Assembly (NCBI RefSeq): GCF_024448695.1
Contig: NZ_JAMOHY010000033.1
Location: 1 to 32,069 of the forward strand
Direction: 5' to 3'
Length of the DNA: 32,069 nt
Source of the DNA: Stutzerimonas stutzeri
GTDB lineage: Bacteria > Pseudomonadota > Gammaproteobacteria > Pseudomonadales > Pseudomonadaceae
Shown piece after piece: positions 16,788 to 24,885 of the stretch. The notes under the pieces are model-generated. The model made no database searches. It saw nothing but the letters and a program-made list of their open reading frames with translations, and was not told where the DNA came from. The position numbers and the translations under genes were made by a program. Position 1 is the stretch's first letter. The number at the start of each line of letters is the position of its first letter.

Positions 16788-18104
16788 TCAGGATGCGGTC
16801 GAGATTAACTCTTGGCGCGCCAACCACTTCAAGCTTTGCCTGAGAGGCCCAGGGCAGAAACTGTCTGGTAGCTCTCCGATTCGCGGCAAAACCTGAACGA
16901 CCTCAAAGCCTCCACCCCCTAGCCAAGACGTTGCCTCGGTAATTCCGCCCGGATCTGTTCCATTGACGACGCGCTGAATGCGTGGAAACAAGAAATCCAG
17001 AACGGTCTGCGCATTGCGCTCAGCGACAACCCATCGGCGCCCCATTTTGTGGGCAGCTGCAGCAGTGGTACCGCTTCCACCGAAGAGATCTACAACTAGC
17101 TCTCCTGGGTTCGTTGCTATGTGAATAATTCTTTCTAAGAGAAGCTCCGGCTTCGGCGTATCAAATACCTCTCGGTCAGGGAAAAGCGACATCAGGTGAC
17201 GCTTTGCCTCGTCATTCGTCCCGGTATCGGATGTTCCCCAGACAGTGAAGGGCACCAACCCTCGGAGCTGGTGTGCGAAGAGCTTAAGTCGAGGAGAACC
17301 ATCACCCCCCTTCGGGAACCAAATACGCCCGTCGGCAAGCAAATCCTGGTAGGTCTGCTCCGTGGCATACCAAGACCGCCCTCTCGGTGGACGCAATGTT
17401 CGTCCAGTAGGAGTAACGATGTCGTACTGTTGCGCGCTACGAAAACCCGGGGCAGTAAACGGCGCATCCGACCATGGGCCTCTAGGATCATTGTCCTTGT
17501 TGATCAGCAGACTATTATCCTTCGAAAGCAGATTTCTTGACGTTTTCCACTTTTTGGGACCACTTGGTGCGTAAACGAGGATTGTGTCGTGATTTGATGA
17601 AAATGCTGCACGCGAATCACGTGTAGTTTTTTTCTGCCAAACGACTGATGCAACAAAGGCATCCTCACCGAAAACCTCATCCATGATAGATCTTGCTCGG
17701 TGAACTTCAGCATCGTCCAGATGCACCCAAATGCTGGCATTTTCGGCTAGCAGCGATCGTAGCGCCACGAGCCGGTCGCGCATCATGCTCAGCCACATTG
17801 AGCGCTCCATCGCGTCGCTGTATTGGCGAAATTGACCCTGAGTATTGAATGGCGGATCGATATAGACGAGTCGGATTCCCTGGTTGAAAACCGTGGTTCT
17901 CTCTGCTAGCGCCTGCAGAACATCCAATCCATCCCCGATTGCAAGCACATTCGAGCGAGAGCTAACCGGTTGACTAGATAGTGCCTCAATCGACGGAATG
18001 GCACGCAGCCTTTTGTCATTCGGGGTCATCCACTCATAGCCGTCAGCGCCTGCCGCACATAGGACTAAGTCTTTATTTGGCCAAATCAGTTGAATCTCAG
18101 ACAT
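16788..18104 (-). CDS. N6-adenine/N4-cytosine DNA methyltransferase (beta-class, Mod-like)
   Basis: A 438-residue SAM-dependent DNA methyltransferase. The catalytic motif DPPF is at 83-86 ([10 protein letters not shown]), and the SAM-binding motif FGGSGTT comes later at 341-347. This is the motif order of the beta class, which includes type III Mod and some type II enzymes. Between the two lies a variable region that probably holds the target-recognition part. The ATG at 18104 is chosen; an in-frame upstream start at 18194 would overlap the promoter region and adds a segment without family likeness. It is divergent from the Dam-like methylase and HNH genes, and a candidate promoter lies 60-90 bp upstream. 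It probably protects host DNA against the HNH enzyme. Whether it marks A or C is undecided. Confidence 0.88.
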   Translation of the reverse strand: MSEIQLIWPNKDLVLCAAGADGYEWMTPNDKRLRAIPSIEALSSQPVSSRSNVLAIGDGLDVLQALAERTTVFNQGIRLVYIDPPFNTQGQFRQYSDAMERSMWLSMMRDRLVALRSLLAENASIWVHLDDAEVHRARSIMDEVFGEDAFVASVVWQKKTTRDSRAAFSSNHDTILVYAPSGPKKWKTSRNLLSKDNSLLINKDNDPRGPWSDAPFTAPGFRSAQQYDIVTPTGRTLRPPRGRSWYATEQTYQDLLADGRIWFPKGGDGSPRLKLFAHQLRGLVPFTVWGTSDTGTNDEAKRHLMSLFPDREVFDTPKPELLLERIIHIATNPGELVVDLFGGSGTTAAAAHKMGRRWVVAERNAQTVLDFLFPRIQRVVNGTDPGGITEATSWLGGGGFEVVQVLPRIGELPDSFCPGPLRQSLKWLARQELISTAS

Positions 18105-18164
18105 ACGCCCACCAGAACCAGAGATTGCCACACCACGATGCGCTCGATGTCCGGCGCTTCCTGT

Positions 18165-18194
18165 TAGAATACCGCCTCGCGACAAATGAGCCAA
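18165..18194 (-). promoter_or_regulatory. candidate promoter for the beta-class methyltransferase
   Basis: On the minus strand TTGGCT (18194-18189) and TATTCT (18170-18165) are 18 bases apart, leaving a leader of about 55 bases before the ATG. The element is placed in the divergent region shared with the Dam-like gene. It was recognised by eye only. Confidence 0.35.
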
Positions 18195-18250
18195 AAGACG
18201 TGGAAAAACAAGAGATTATACTCGAAAAGCCTACCAATCTGGAGCTACCA

Positions 18251-19111
18251 TTGATCGAACCAGCCAGTCCGCCTATTAAGCCTTTCATCCGGTGGGTAGG
18301 CGGCAAAACGCGACTCCTTCCACGCATCCTTCCTCACGTCCCGCGGAATATTAAAGACTACTACGAGCCATTTCTGGGCGGAGGAGCCGTTTTCCTTGCA
18401 TGCTCTAGCCGCATCTCAGGATGCGCGCGCTTAGCCGATCTAAACGAGCACTTGGTCGCTGCGTGGATCGCTGTAAAAGACCACCAAAGTGAGCTGCGCC
18501 CACTACTAGACTGGTATCAAGCACGAGACTCTAAGGAATTCTACTACGAAGTTCGAGCAACAATCCCTAATACCTCGCTTGAAAAAGCGGCTCGCTTCTT
18601 GTATTTAAATGGGGTCTCGTGGAACCATCTTTGGCGCGAAAACTCCCGCACCGGAGCCATGAATGTCCCTTGGGGAGACCGCTGCTTCAAAAATATTGAC
18701 GAGACCACCTTTGCGGTCATGGCTGGTGTCCTAAAGAATGCAAAAATCGCCGCGAAGGACTTCCGCGAAGTTCTTAACGGCGCTTCTTGCGGAGACTTTG
18801 TCTACCTCGACCCGCCATACCTTCCTGTGTTTTCGCGCCCAGGGATTGAGAAAGAGCCCACCGCAAAATTTAATAAGTATACAGCAAAAACTTTTGAACT
18901 TCCTGACCTAATAGAGCTAGCTGAAATCTGCACAGCACTATCCAATAGAGGCGTGAAATGGGTAATGTCCAATCGCGACACAGAGCTCATTCATGAACTT
19001 TTCCCCGATAACGAGATAATTCAGTTTACAACGCATCGGTCATTAGCCGCACAAAGCCGACGAGAAGTTGAGTCACATAGATCGCCGGAAGCTATCATAA
19101 TAGGGAAATAG
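18251..19111 (+). CDS. Dam family adenine-N6 DNA methyltransferase (alpha-class)
   Basis: A 286-residue enzyme that methylates adenine in DNA. Motif X/I appear as RWVGGK (14-19) and FLGGGAVF (41-48). The [17 protein letters not shown] block (116-132) matches the Dam/DpnM loop. The catalytic DPPY is at 187-190. The frame runs upstream to 17981, but that would cross the divergent methylase gene. A TTG at 18251 with GGAG exactly six bases upstream gives a Dam-sized protein and is my choice. A GTG at 18200 is the alternative. The HNH gene starts three bases after its stop. The dam-like plus beta-class plus nuclease set recalls DpnII-type loci, so GATC specificity is possible but unproven. Composition is AT-rich (21 of 60 bases G/C in 18841-18900). 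Confidence 0.87.
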   Translation: MIEPASPPIKPFIRWVGGKTRLLPRILPHVPRNIKDYYEPFLGGGAVFLACSSRISGCARLADLNEHLVAAWIAVKDHQSELRPLLDWYQARDSKEFYYEVRATIPNTSLEKAARFLYLNGVSWNHLWRENSRTGAMNVPWGDRCFKNIDETTFAVMAGVLKNAKIAAKDFREVLNGASCGDFVYLDPPYLPVFSRPGIEKEPTAKFNKYTAKTFELPDLIELAEICTALSNRGVKWVMSNRDTELIHELFPDNEIIQFTTHRSLAAQSRREVESHRSPEAIIIGK

Positions 19112-19114
19112 TAA

Positions 19115-20467
19115 ATGACTGCACTACCCGTCGAATGGGTTTTAGTAATTCACTACGGTTCTTCTGCTCATCGCGCAACCTACGGACGCCTATCGGGGAC
19201 GTCATATACGAAGGACTATATCCAGCTATACAAAAGCAGCGCATTCGCCGATACGTTAAAAACTCACTTTCCATCGCTATTCACAGGCAATGAATCAATC
19301 CCCCTCGTGTATAAGTGGCCATCAGGAACAACCCTTGGCGCGCTCGTCCGAGTTTCAGCGGATAGACCACACTTAAAATGGGATACCGCTCGAGGCGCAC
19401 CTCAAGCGTGGAAAATGTCGCTAGCGCCCAACGAAGCCGCCGCAGAAACCATACCGGGTGACCCTACTCACCTAGACAGTATCGCAGCTGACCACGAGTT
19501 CACGCTATTGCAAACGAGCGGAGCTGGTCAGCCATATCTGATGGCGATCAAACTAAGGGATGAGCCTGCAACCCTACATCTGCGTGCTTATCTAGAAGAG
19601 CCCAGCGACGAGTTCTCTTGGGCCAGCATGCAAAACGTCCCGCAAGAAATTCATGCCCTTGCAAAAAAGACAACTAAAAGCAAAGCGCTAGCCTGGTCGA
19701 GTATAGAAAGTGGAGGTTTGGTACCGAGTTCCGATATCCAAGCGACACTACAACAGCTAGCGACAACTGCTAACCTGACAAACGTACTAGAAAGTCTCAA
19801 CGCTGAAGCAGGAAAAGAGCTGTCAGACTACCTTCGTAGCCCTGCATACGGACTATTTTTCGACCCCTCCAGAAATCATGATGCATGGATCAACGCTCCG
19901 GCAATGCCGCCGGCAGTAACAGCAACCACAGAGCAAATTATAGCTTTTCTGGAGACACGGTTCCCCCCATCCCAACAGGGGGACTCAGCCGCTGAGACAT
20001 TCGAGGTTTCCCTCGAAGAAGTCGAAGATTTTAGAGCACAAATTGAGCAAAATAACTTTGCGGTCCCTGACACTCTGGCAACTACCAAGACTAGGGGCAG
20101 TGCGCAAAGGGCCTTTGCCGAAGCCGTGAAAAAAAACTATGGTTTTAAGTGCGCCATAACTGGAATTAAGACCAAGAATTTTCTCATTGCGTCCCATATC
20201 GTACCGTGGAGCCAAGACCACAGTATCCGAATAGACCCTTCAAATGGGATATGTCTATCACTGCTTGTGGATCGCGCATTTGAAGCGGGATATCTAACCA
20301 TTGATGACGAGCTGACCGTTCATATTGAGTGGAGCAAGCTTAGCGAAGATGAGGCGCTAAAAAATCTTTTAGCGCCTCATGACGGGCAGAAGTTACGTTC
20401 CCCCGAAGCGGGCGCTCCAAAAATCGAGTACCTTCAGCGGCGCCGGGCGTTATTAACAGAGGGATAA
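19115..20467 (+). CDS. HNH endonuclease of a restriction-modification locus
   Basis: A 450-residue protein whose C-terminal part (about 331-400) is an HNH_2-type nuclease domain with C346, the SHIVPW motif (H361), DPSNG (N377) and a following VDRAFEAG helix. The first 300 residues are not recognised and presumably include DNA recognition. It starts three bases after the Dam-like methylase, so the two are co-transcribed. With the divergent second methylase this forms a complete type II-like restriction-modification locus, and the two methylases would suit an asymmetric site or a DpnII-like ssDNA/dsDNA division of labour. The gene contains a perfect 14-bp inverted repeat near its 3' end. Base composition is clearly lower in GC than the flanks, a sign of separate origin. 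Confidence 0.85.
   Translation: MTALPVEWVLVIHYGSSAHRATYGRLSGTSYTKDYIQLYKSSAFADTLKTHFPSLFTGNESIPLVYKWPSGTTLGALVRVSADRPHLKWDTARGAPQAWKMSLAPNEAAAETIPGDPTHLDSIAADHEFTLLQTSGAGQPYLMAIKLRDEPATLHLRAYLEEPSDEFSWASMQNVPQEIHALAKKTTKSKALAWSSIESGGLVPSSDIQATLQQLATTANLTNVLESLNAEAGKELSDYLRSPAYGLFFDPSRNHDAWINAPAMPPAVTATTEQIIAFLETRFPPSQQGDSAAETFEVSLEEVEDFRAQIEQNNFAVPDTLATTKTRGSAQRAFAEAVKKNYGFKCAITGIKTKNFLIASHIVPWSQDHSIRIDPSNGICLSLLVDRAFEAGYLTIDDELTVHIEWSKLSEDEALKNLLAPHDGQKLRSPEAGAPKIEYLQRRRALLTEG
20349..20380. repeat. perfect 14-bp inverted repeat inside the HNH gene
   Basis: ATGAGGCGCTAAAA (20349-20362) and TTTTAGCGCCTCAT (20367-20380) are exact inverse complements around a four-base AATC loop. It lies in frame in the coding sequence, about 85 bases before the stop, and no T-tract follows on the plus strand. 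Confidence 0.95.
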
Positions 20468-20640
20468 CACTGCCAATGGCAACCCACACACTTTAGGTTG
20501 CGGATTGGCCAATCTGAATTCACCGCCCGCCTTGATTCATAGAGGTCGGCCAGACTCTGGCGAAGCGGCTCTGGTGCATTGATCTTAGCCCTACGCCCCA
20601 GTCTGTTTGCCCTCCCCCAATCCCCCGCGCTAGACTGCGC

Positions 20641-20860
20641 CGGTCGTGGTCAATCCCACGACCGGGTGTAGCAACCTGAAACCGTTCGAGGGCGCGACAG
20701 CGCCATAGCTGGTAGTTGGTGCTTTGCATCAAGCTACTGCTTTGCTATGGCGGGCCGTGCGGGGCAGGCTTCGGCCTGGCCGGTTCCCTCGGACGCCGGT
20801 TTGCTACCCCCGTGCGGTCCGCCACCCATAACCGCGTAGCAACGGCGGGTGACGGCTCCT
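20641..20860 (+). ncRNA. multi-hairpin structured RNA / 5' leader
   Basis: Hairpins read from the sequence are: CGGTCGTGG (20641-20649) with CCACGACCG (20656-20664); GGCGC with GCGCC (20691-20704); a long stem with CCATAGC (20703-20709) and GCTATGG (20744-20750), inner GTAG/CTAC and TTGGTGC/GCATCAA arms and a TTT loop; and CAGGC-TTCG-GCCTG (20765-20778). The octamer GTAGCAAC recurs (about 20668 and 20836). The density of stems in plus-strand order suggests a folded leader RNA. It recalls leader RNAs in mobile elements (radC-motif or C4-antisense type), but I cannot assign it to a family. Confidence 0.5.
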
Positions 20861-20886
20861 TAACCAGTTCGAGGAGCATAAGCAAC

Positions 20887-20973
20887 ATGCGATACATCCT
20901 TTTTACGCCCGCGCTCCACCTAGATTCATCAGCGTTGTTTCATGTCACCTCTTCGGAGGTGTGCCATGGCTGA
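20887..20973 (+). CDS. candidate 28-residue leader peptide
   Basis: ATG at 20887 is preceded by GAGGAG about ten bases upstream. The ORF reads MRYILFTPALHL... to a TGA at 20971-20973, which overlaps the start of the following 88-residue gene by eight bases. Its ribosomes would run through the hairpin that hides the downstream Shine-Dalgarno. The position suggests translational coupling rather than a functional peptide. Confidence 0.45.
   Translation: MRYILFTPALHLDSSALFHVTSSEVCHG
20946..20961 (+). promoter_or_regulatory. hairpin sequestering a Shine-Dalgarno
   Basis: CACCTC (20946-20951) and GAGGTG (20956-20961) form a perfect stem closed by a TTCG tetraloop. The 3' arm contains the GGAGG ribosome site of the gene starting at 20966, four bases further on. 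Confidence 0.8.
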
Positions 20974-21232
20974 TCTTGAATCCACACTTCTCCTGTTCCC
21001 TAACCGTCCGAAAACGCCCTCCTCGTTCGTCGCATTACGACAGCCTGTGCTCGCTGAGGCGGAACTGCGTGTCGACATCGTCAAGAATCTCTTGGAGCAG
21101 ATTGCTGGACCTGACGGCTTTTACCCGCAGGATCTGCGGTTGAAGATGACGGTCTATGCGGCTCAGGAGCTGCTCGACGAAATGGCTGTGCTGTATCGCC
21201 GCGCGCTTGGAGCGAGCGCGGTGCACGGCTGA
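20966..21232 (+). CDS. conserved-type small hypothetical protein
   Basis: An 88-residue protein that I do not recognise by function. The N-terminal quarter is MADLESTLLLFPNRPK-like and irregular. The rest is predicted helical and charged (AEAELRVDIVKNLLEQIAG, then LRLKMTVYAAQELLDEMAVLYRRA), without TM or signal features. The start at 20966 has GGAGG at 20955-20959. It was preferred over an in-frame GTG-like upstream start at 20942 because that one falls inside the hairpin. Expression is probably gated by the hairpin and by the overlapping leader ORF. The long structured leader is unusual for so small a gene and resembles accessory-element genes. A cytoplasmic DNA- or RNA-associated role is a guess only. 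Confidence 0.75.
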   Translation: MADLESTLLLFPNRPKTPSSFVALRQPVLAEAELRVDIVKNLLEQIAGPDGFYPQDLRLKMTVYAAQELLDEMAVLYRRALGASAVHG

Positions 21233-21410
21233 GTCGCTTGGCGGGTCGTCTGCTTGCGGGCGGCCCGTTTCGCTTTGGAAGGTAGCATTGGCTACGGCCA
21301 CGTACGCCTGACTGCCTTTGTCCTCATGCGCGCTTGAAACAGCATTGAGCGCCGTGGGCTGCGTTTAGCTATTCGCTGGGGTCTTCGTCCTGCTCGTGGA
21401 GCTGACTGCC

Positions 21411-22136
21411 GTGGAACTCGAACTGATCAGGCGCGCCACTCAGGATCTCTGCGAGGCCGGTGGCCTGGATGATCTGCACCAGGTCCTGGCCGGCTTGTTT
21501 GCGCGCATGGGAATCGACCAGTACGCCTTCATCTACGTCGACGGTCTGGTGCTGGGCAAGGGGACGCCGGTTATCGTCTCGAACTTCGACACCTGCTGGC
21601 AGGCGCTGTATCGCGAGCACCGTTATCAGTGCATAGATCCCTTCATGCGACGAGCACGACGCTGCGCCCTTCCCTTCCATTGGTCCGAGGTCACTGCCAG
21701 GCCTATTGGCTGCGAAGCCGATGCGGTGTTTCTGGCCTGTGCGCGGCGGCATTTGATTGATACATACAGGGGCGCGTCCATACCGGCGCATGCGCGTGGC
21801 GAGCAGATTTCCTCATTGAGCTTTTGCCAGTATCCCGATAACCACCATGGGCGGGACATCGGGATACTGGATGCGTACCTGCTGTCTGGGGTGGCGACTA
21901 CCTTGCATCAATTGGTGGGTCAACTGGCGGCAAGCTGCCATGGTGAGTCGCTGACCACGCGGGAGCGTGAATGCCTGCTCTGGGCATCGCGTGGCAAGAG
22001 CCAGGAGGAAGTCGCGATGATCCTGGGCATCGCTGCGCGAACGGTGCGTTTTCATCACGAGAACGCCATGCGCAAGCTTGATGCGGGCAACATTGCCGGG
22101 GCCGTCGCCTTGGCCACCGCACTGGGCCATATCTGA
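21411..22136 (+). CDS. LuxR family regulator with autoinducer-binding-like domain
   Basis: A 241-residue transcription factor. Residues about 10-160 form a LuxR-type ligand domain that keeps the classic aromatic/acidic set (W...Y...DP in WQALYREHRYQCIDPF, then PFHW) and a G in AHARGEQISSLSF. Residues about 172-236 are a GerE-type HTH (LTTRERECLLWASRGKSQEEVAMILGI). No luxI-like synthase is present in the window, so it would be a LuxR solo. GTG at 21411 is chosen because GGAG lies nine bases upstream. The in-frame GTG at 21396 lacks a good site. It ends 17 bp from the end of the convergent ABC transporter gene. It may control that gene or neighbours (inference). Confidence 0.82.
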   Translation: MELELIRRATQDLCEAGGLDDLHQVLAGLFARMGIDQYAFIYVDGLVLGKGTPVIVSNFDTCWQALYREHRYQCIDPFMRRARRCALPFHWSEVTARPIGCEADAVFLACARRHLIDTYRGASIPAHARGEQISSLSFCQYPDNHHGRDIGILDAYLLSGVATTLHQLVGQLAASCHGESLTTRERECLLWASRGKSQEEVAMILGIAARTVRFHHENAMRKLDAGNIAGAVALATALGHI

Positions 22137-22153
22137 CAGGGTCTGGCGTTAGC

Positions 22154-23829
22154 TCAGGCCTGGGGTGACACGCGAACCGAGCCGTCGCCCGCGACATGAA
22201 TGATGTAGTCGGCCCTGGCGATCACGGAGGGGCGGTGCGTGATCAGCACCAGCGTTCGGGTTCGTGCCTTGAGCAGGTCGATGGTGCGCTCTTCGCTCGC
22301 GACATCCAGTGCTGAGGTCGGCTCGTCCAGCAGGATCGTCGGTGTGCCGCGCGCCAGCGCCCGGGCAATGGCGATGCGCTGTTTTTCACCGCCCGACACG
22401 GCGGCGGCATCGAAGCCGACGTGTTTGTTCGCGAGTGGGGTGCCAGCGGCGTGGGTATCGAGCCCGAGTTGCTTGAGAATGGCGTTGAGCTGGGCGTCGG
22501 TCAGTTGTTCGTTTGCACCGTAGCGGACGTTGTCGGCCACGCTGCCGGCGATGAGTAGCGGATGCTGGGTGACGACCGAGACGGCATCGAGCAACGCGGT
22601 GCGGTCGAGGTCCTTTGCTTCGGCGCCGAACGTCCTGACGGTGCCCTGCTCTGGCTGGATCAGACCCACGAGCAGGCGCAGCATCGTCGTCTTGCCGGCG
22701 CCCGAGGGGCCGGTTATCGCGTAGGTATGGCCCTGCCTGATCTGCAGGTCGACATTGTGAAGGATCGCTCGGCCCTCGGCGTAGTAGGAGACGGCCTTAA
22801 GCTCGAACAGGATGTCCTGGTCCGTATCGGGCGCCTGCCGGCCTTGGGGTTCCGGTTCCATGTCCAGGTAGTGAAAGCCTCGGTCCAGCAGTACGAAGTG
22901 GTTGCGCAACTCGATCAGCACACTGGCCAGCAGCGCCAGCTGGAACGTCAGCTGAATGACGTAGCCGTTGATCATGACGAAGTCGCCCACCGTGTAGGTG
23001 CCCGAGGCCACCTGGCCGACCACATACAGGGTGGATGCCAGCAGCAGCGCGCCCACCAGGGCGACCTGAAGGAGCATCAGCAGGCCAATGCGCAGGTTGC
23101 CGAGGGTGACGCTGTCGATGAAACCGCCGACCTTGCCGCCGTAGCGCTGTTGCTCATGGGCTGGGCGTTGTTGAGCTTGATCTCCTCGACCAGACGCATC
23201 CGCTCTACGAAATGGGACATCACCTGGTTATTCGATTCCATGATGCGCTGGTGTATGCCCCTGGTCTTGCGCGACAGCCGCACCGACAGGCCTACCAGGG
23301 CGATGATGCCGACGATGAAGCAGGCAGCAAACACCAGGTTGATCAGGTTGGCCAGCACGATGAACACGAACAGCAGCTCGACGAGCGTGGGCAGTACGAT
23401 CCAGAACAGGGTGCTGGTCAACGCGCTGAACGCCCCCTTGGAGCGCTGGGCATCGGCGACCAACACACCCTGGTCTAGCGTGCGGAACTCGGTGTACGGC
23501 ACCTTCAACAGGTGATCGAAGAACGCCCGGTAGAAAGCGGCATCGCAGCGCACCAGCACGGCGGCAGAAATGATGTTCTTGGTCCACTCCAGTACTTGGG
23601 CACCGGTCCAACACAGTGCATAGGCCGCTGCGGTACCCAGGATGACCGCCATTGCCTCACCGGCGGACAGCCGGTTGGTGGCTTCGCGAAGCAGCACCGG
23701 TACGGTCGTATTCAACAGAGCCAGCGCCAGCAGGATGGCCGAGGCGATAGCAAAGTAAGTAAAGGCCTCCGGGTAGTATTTTCGGACCAGCCTCAGCGCG
23801 CGTCGATATTGGTCCCACCCCGCCCTCAT
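22154..23829 (-). pseudogene. ABC exporter (fused TM and ATPase), frameshifted
   Basis: Two frames together encode a HlyB/MsbA-type half-transporter of about 559 residues. The first (23829 to about 23158) carries the N-terminal TM helices of an ABC_membrane domain. The second, from about 23160 to 22154, has the remaining TM segments and a full ATPase: Walker A GPSGAGKTT, signature VSGGEKQR, Walker B ILLDEPTSALD and H-loop LITHRPS. The join is at the GGG run 23158-23160. One base appears missing, after which the correct frame continues HEQQRYGG. Without that base the protein stops early, so the gene is inactive unless this is a sequencing error or recoding. The substrate is unknown. It converges with the LuxR gene. 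Confidence 0.82.
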
Positions 23830-24185
23830 TAATCCTCCGAAGTCACCTTTCAGGGTGATTAGCGTAGCCTGGCGGTCGTCGCAGACATCGGTGCGCGATA
23901 CGCTCTCGAATCAAGGGGCCGGTGCTGATCCACCTTGGGCGATAGCGCTGCGTTGACAAGCCGAGCCGAGCTGAGCAGCGTTTCATGTACAGGCTTGGGC
24001 AACCAGCTGGCAGATATGACAGGCTCCCTGTGCGGTGGCATCGAACCGCTGATCGAGGGCAATGGGTCACGGAGGCGCTTTGAGCTCAACGGGAGGTCGT
24101 CGCGACTTTCCATCGCCTGCCCCCGGCAAAGATGCCAAGCCCCTATCAGGTGTGCGCGTCTACCTTTCGAGCATCTCAATTCGGC
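23830..24185. other. intergenic region before the mutasome operon
   Basis: The gap lies between divergent transcription units. A minus-strand frame of about 84 codons starts near 24113 and ends at 23859, but it has mixed third-position GC and no recognisable domain, so I do not call it. No repeats or terminators are obvious before the imuA promoter. Confidence 0.5.
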
Positions 24186-24215
24186 TTGACCAGATGCAGG
24201 GTACAACAGGATACT
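24186..24215 (+). promoter_or_regulatory. imu operon promoter
   Basis: TTGACC (24186-24191) and GATACT (24210-24215) are 18 bases apart. The -10 runs into the LexA box, so repressor binding would exclude polymerase. The ATG of imuA follows 33 bases later. Confidence 0.65.
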
Positions 24216-24231
24216 GTTTATCCATACAGTA
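24212..24231. promoter_or_regulatory. LexA (SOS) box of the imu operon
   Basis: TACTGTTTATCCATACAGTA fits the CTGT-N8-ACAG LexA1-type consensus exactly, with matching TA flanks. It overlaps the -10 of the imuA promoter and implies SOS induction. Confidence 0.92.
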
Positions 24232-24248
24232 TCGGTAGTATCGATCCT

Positions 24249-24878
24249 ATGTCCTCTGTGGTCGCACTCGACCGCCTGCTCGATTCACGCCAGGTCTGGC
24301 GTGGCCAGGCGATTGGCACGTCATCCTCCTCAACCCAGCCGACCGGGCATGCTGCGCTCGATGCTGCCCTGCCGGGCGGCGGTTGGCCGAACTCGGCGCT
24401 GAGCGAGATCCTGATAGCCGCCCCGGGCGTCGGTGAGCTTCGCCTGCTGTGGCCGACGCTGGCAAGCCTGACCCAGACGGGTGAAAGGGTGGTTTTGGTG
24501 GGGCCGCCTCACGTGCCCTACCCCCAGGCGTGGCTCGCCGCAGGCGTTGATTTGCGCCACCTGGCCATCGTCCGGGCTGCCGGTCGCGATGCGCTGTGGG
24601 CTGCCGAGCAATGCCTGCGCTCGGGCAGCTGTGGTGCGGTGGTGTGCTGGCCAAGGCAGGCGGACGACCGCGCCCTGCGCCGTCTGCAGGTGGCGGCCGA
24701 AACCGGGAAAACGCTGGCGTTTGCCTACCGTCCTCTGAGCGAGGCCGTAAATGCCTCACCAGCGGCGCTGCGCCTGGTTCTGGATGCCAGCCAGGTGCGG
24801 ATTCTCAAGTGCCGTGGCGGCTTGGCGCCCGCACGGCCCATCGCGACACCTGCGCTTGCAGCCAGTGGCTGGCATTGA
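24249..24878 (+). CDS. imuA: ImuA, translesion-synthesis accessory protein
   Basis: A 209-residue RecA/SulA-like protein. The N-terminal part reads GHAALDAALPGGGWPNSALSEIL, then APGVGELRLLWPTLASL, the characteristic degenerate ATPase start of ImuA. ImuA works with ImuB and the error-prone polymerase DnaE2 in SOS mutagenesis; in studied species it connects RecA signals to the complex. The ATG at 24249 lies just after the LexA box and promoter, so upstream frame extension is not used. It is the first gene of the imuA-imuB-dnaE2 operon, with imuB beginning seven bases after its stop. No lexA2 gene precedes it, unlike the usual chromosomal Pseudomonas cassette. Confidence 0.9.
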   Translation: MSSVVALDRLLDSRQVWRGQAIGTSSSSTQPTGHAALDAALPGGGWPNSALSEILIAAPGVGELRLLWPTLASLTQTGERVVLVGPPHVPYPQAWLAAGVDLRHLAIVRAAGRDALWAAEQCLRSGSCGAVVCWPRQADDRALRRLQVAAETGKTLAFAYRPLSEAVNASPAALRLVLDASQVRILKCRGGLAPARPIATPALAASGWH

Positions 24879-24885
24879 GGTGGCG

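Larger units (their letters stand above)
20468..20965 (+). other. structured leader region upstream of the 88-residue gene
   Basis: About 500 bases with no conventional gene. A possible promoter with -10 TAGACT at about 20632 is followed by a series of strong hairpins (listed as an ncRNA feature), a 28-codon leader ORF and the hairpin that covers the next gene's ribosome site. The first 150 bases after the HNH stop show nothing I can name. Confidence 0.55.

Noticed and set aside
20266..20290. Loss of the third HNH histidine (V385 in LLVDRAFEAG), suggesting a dead nuclease.
   Set aside because: Relatives of the HNH_2 type often lack a histidine at this place and keep the following aspartate, so inactivity cannot be claimed.
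20716..20973. An 85-codon plus-strand frame through the structured leader.
   Set aside because: Its first two thirds lie in base-paired stems and look like a translation of RNA structure. Only the last 28 codons have a plausible ribosome site.
23859..24113. Minus-strand frame of about 84 codons upstream of the ABC gene, perhaps a peptide precursor for the exporter.
   Set aside because: Mixed third-position GC, no leader-peptide motif such as a double glycine, and a poor ribosome site. Kept as unannotated.
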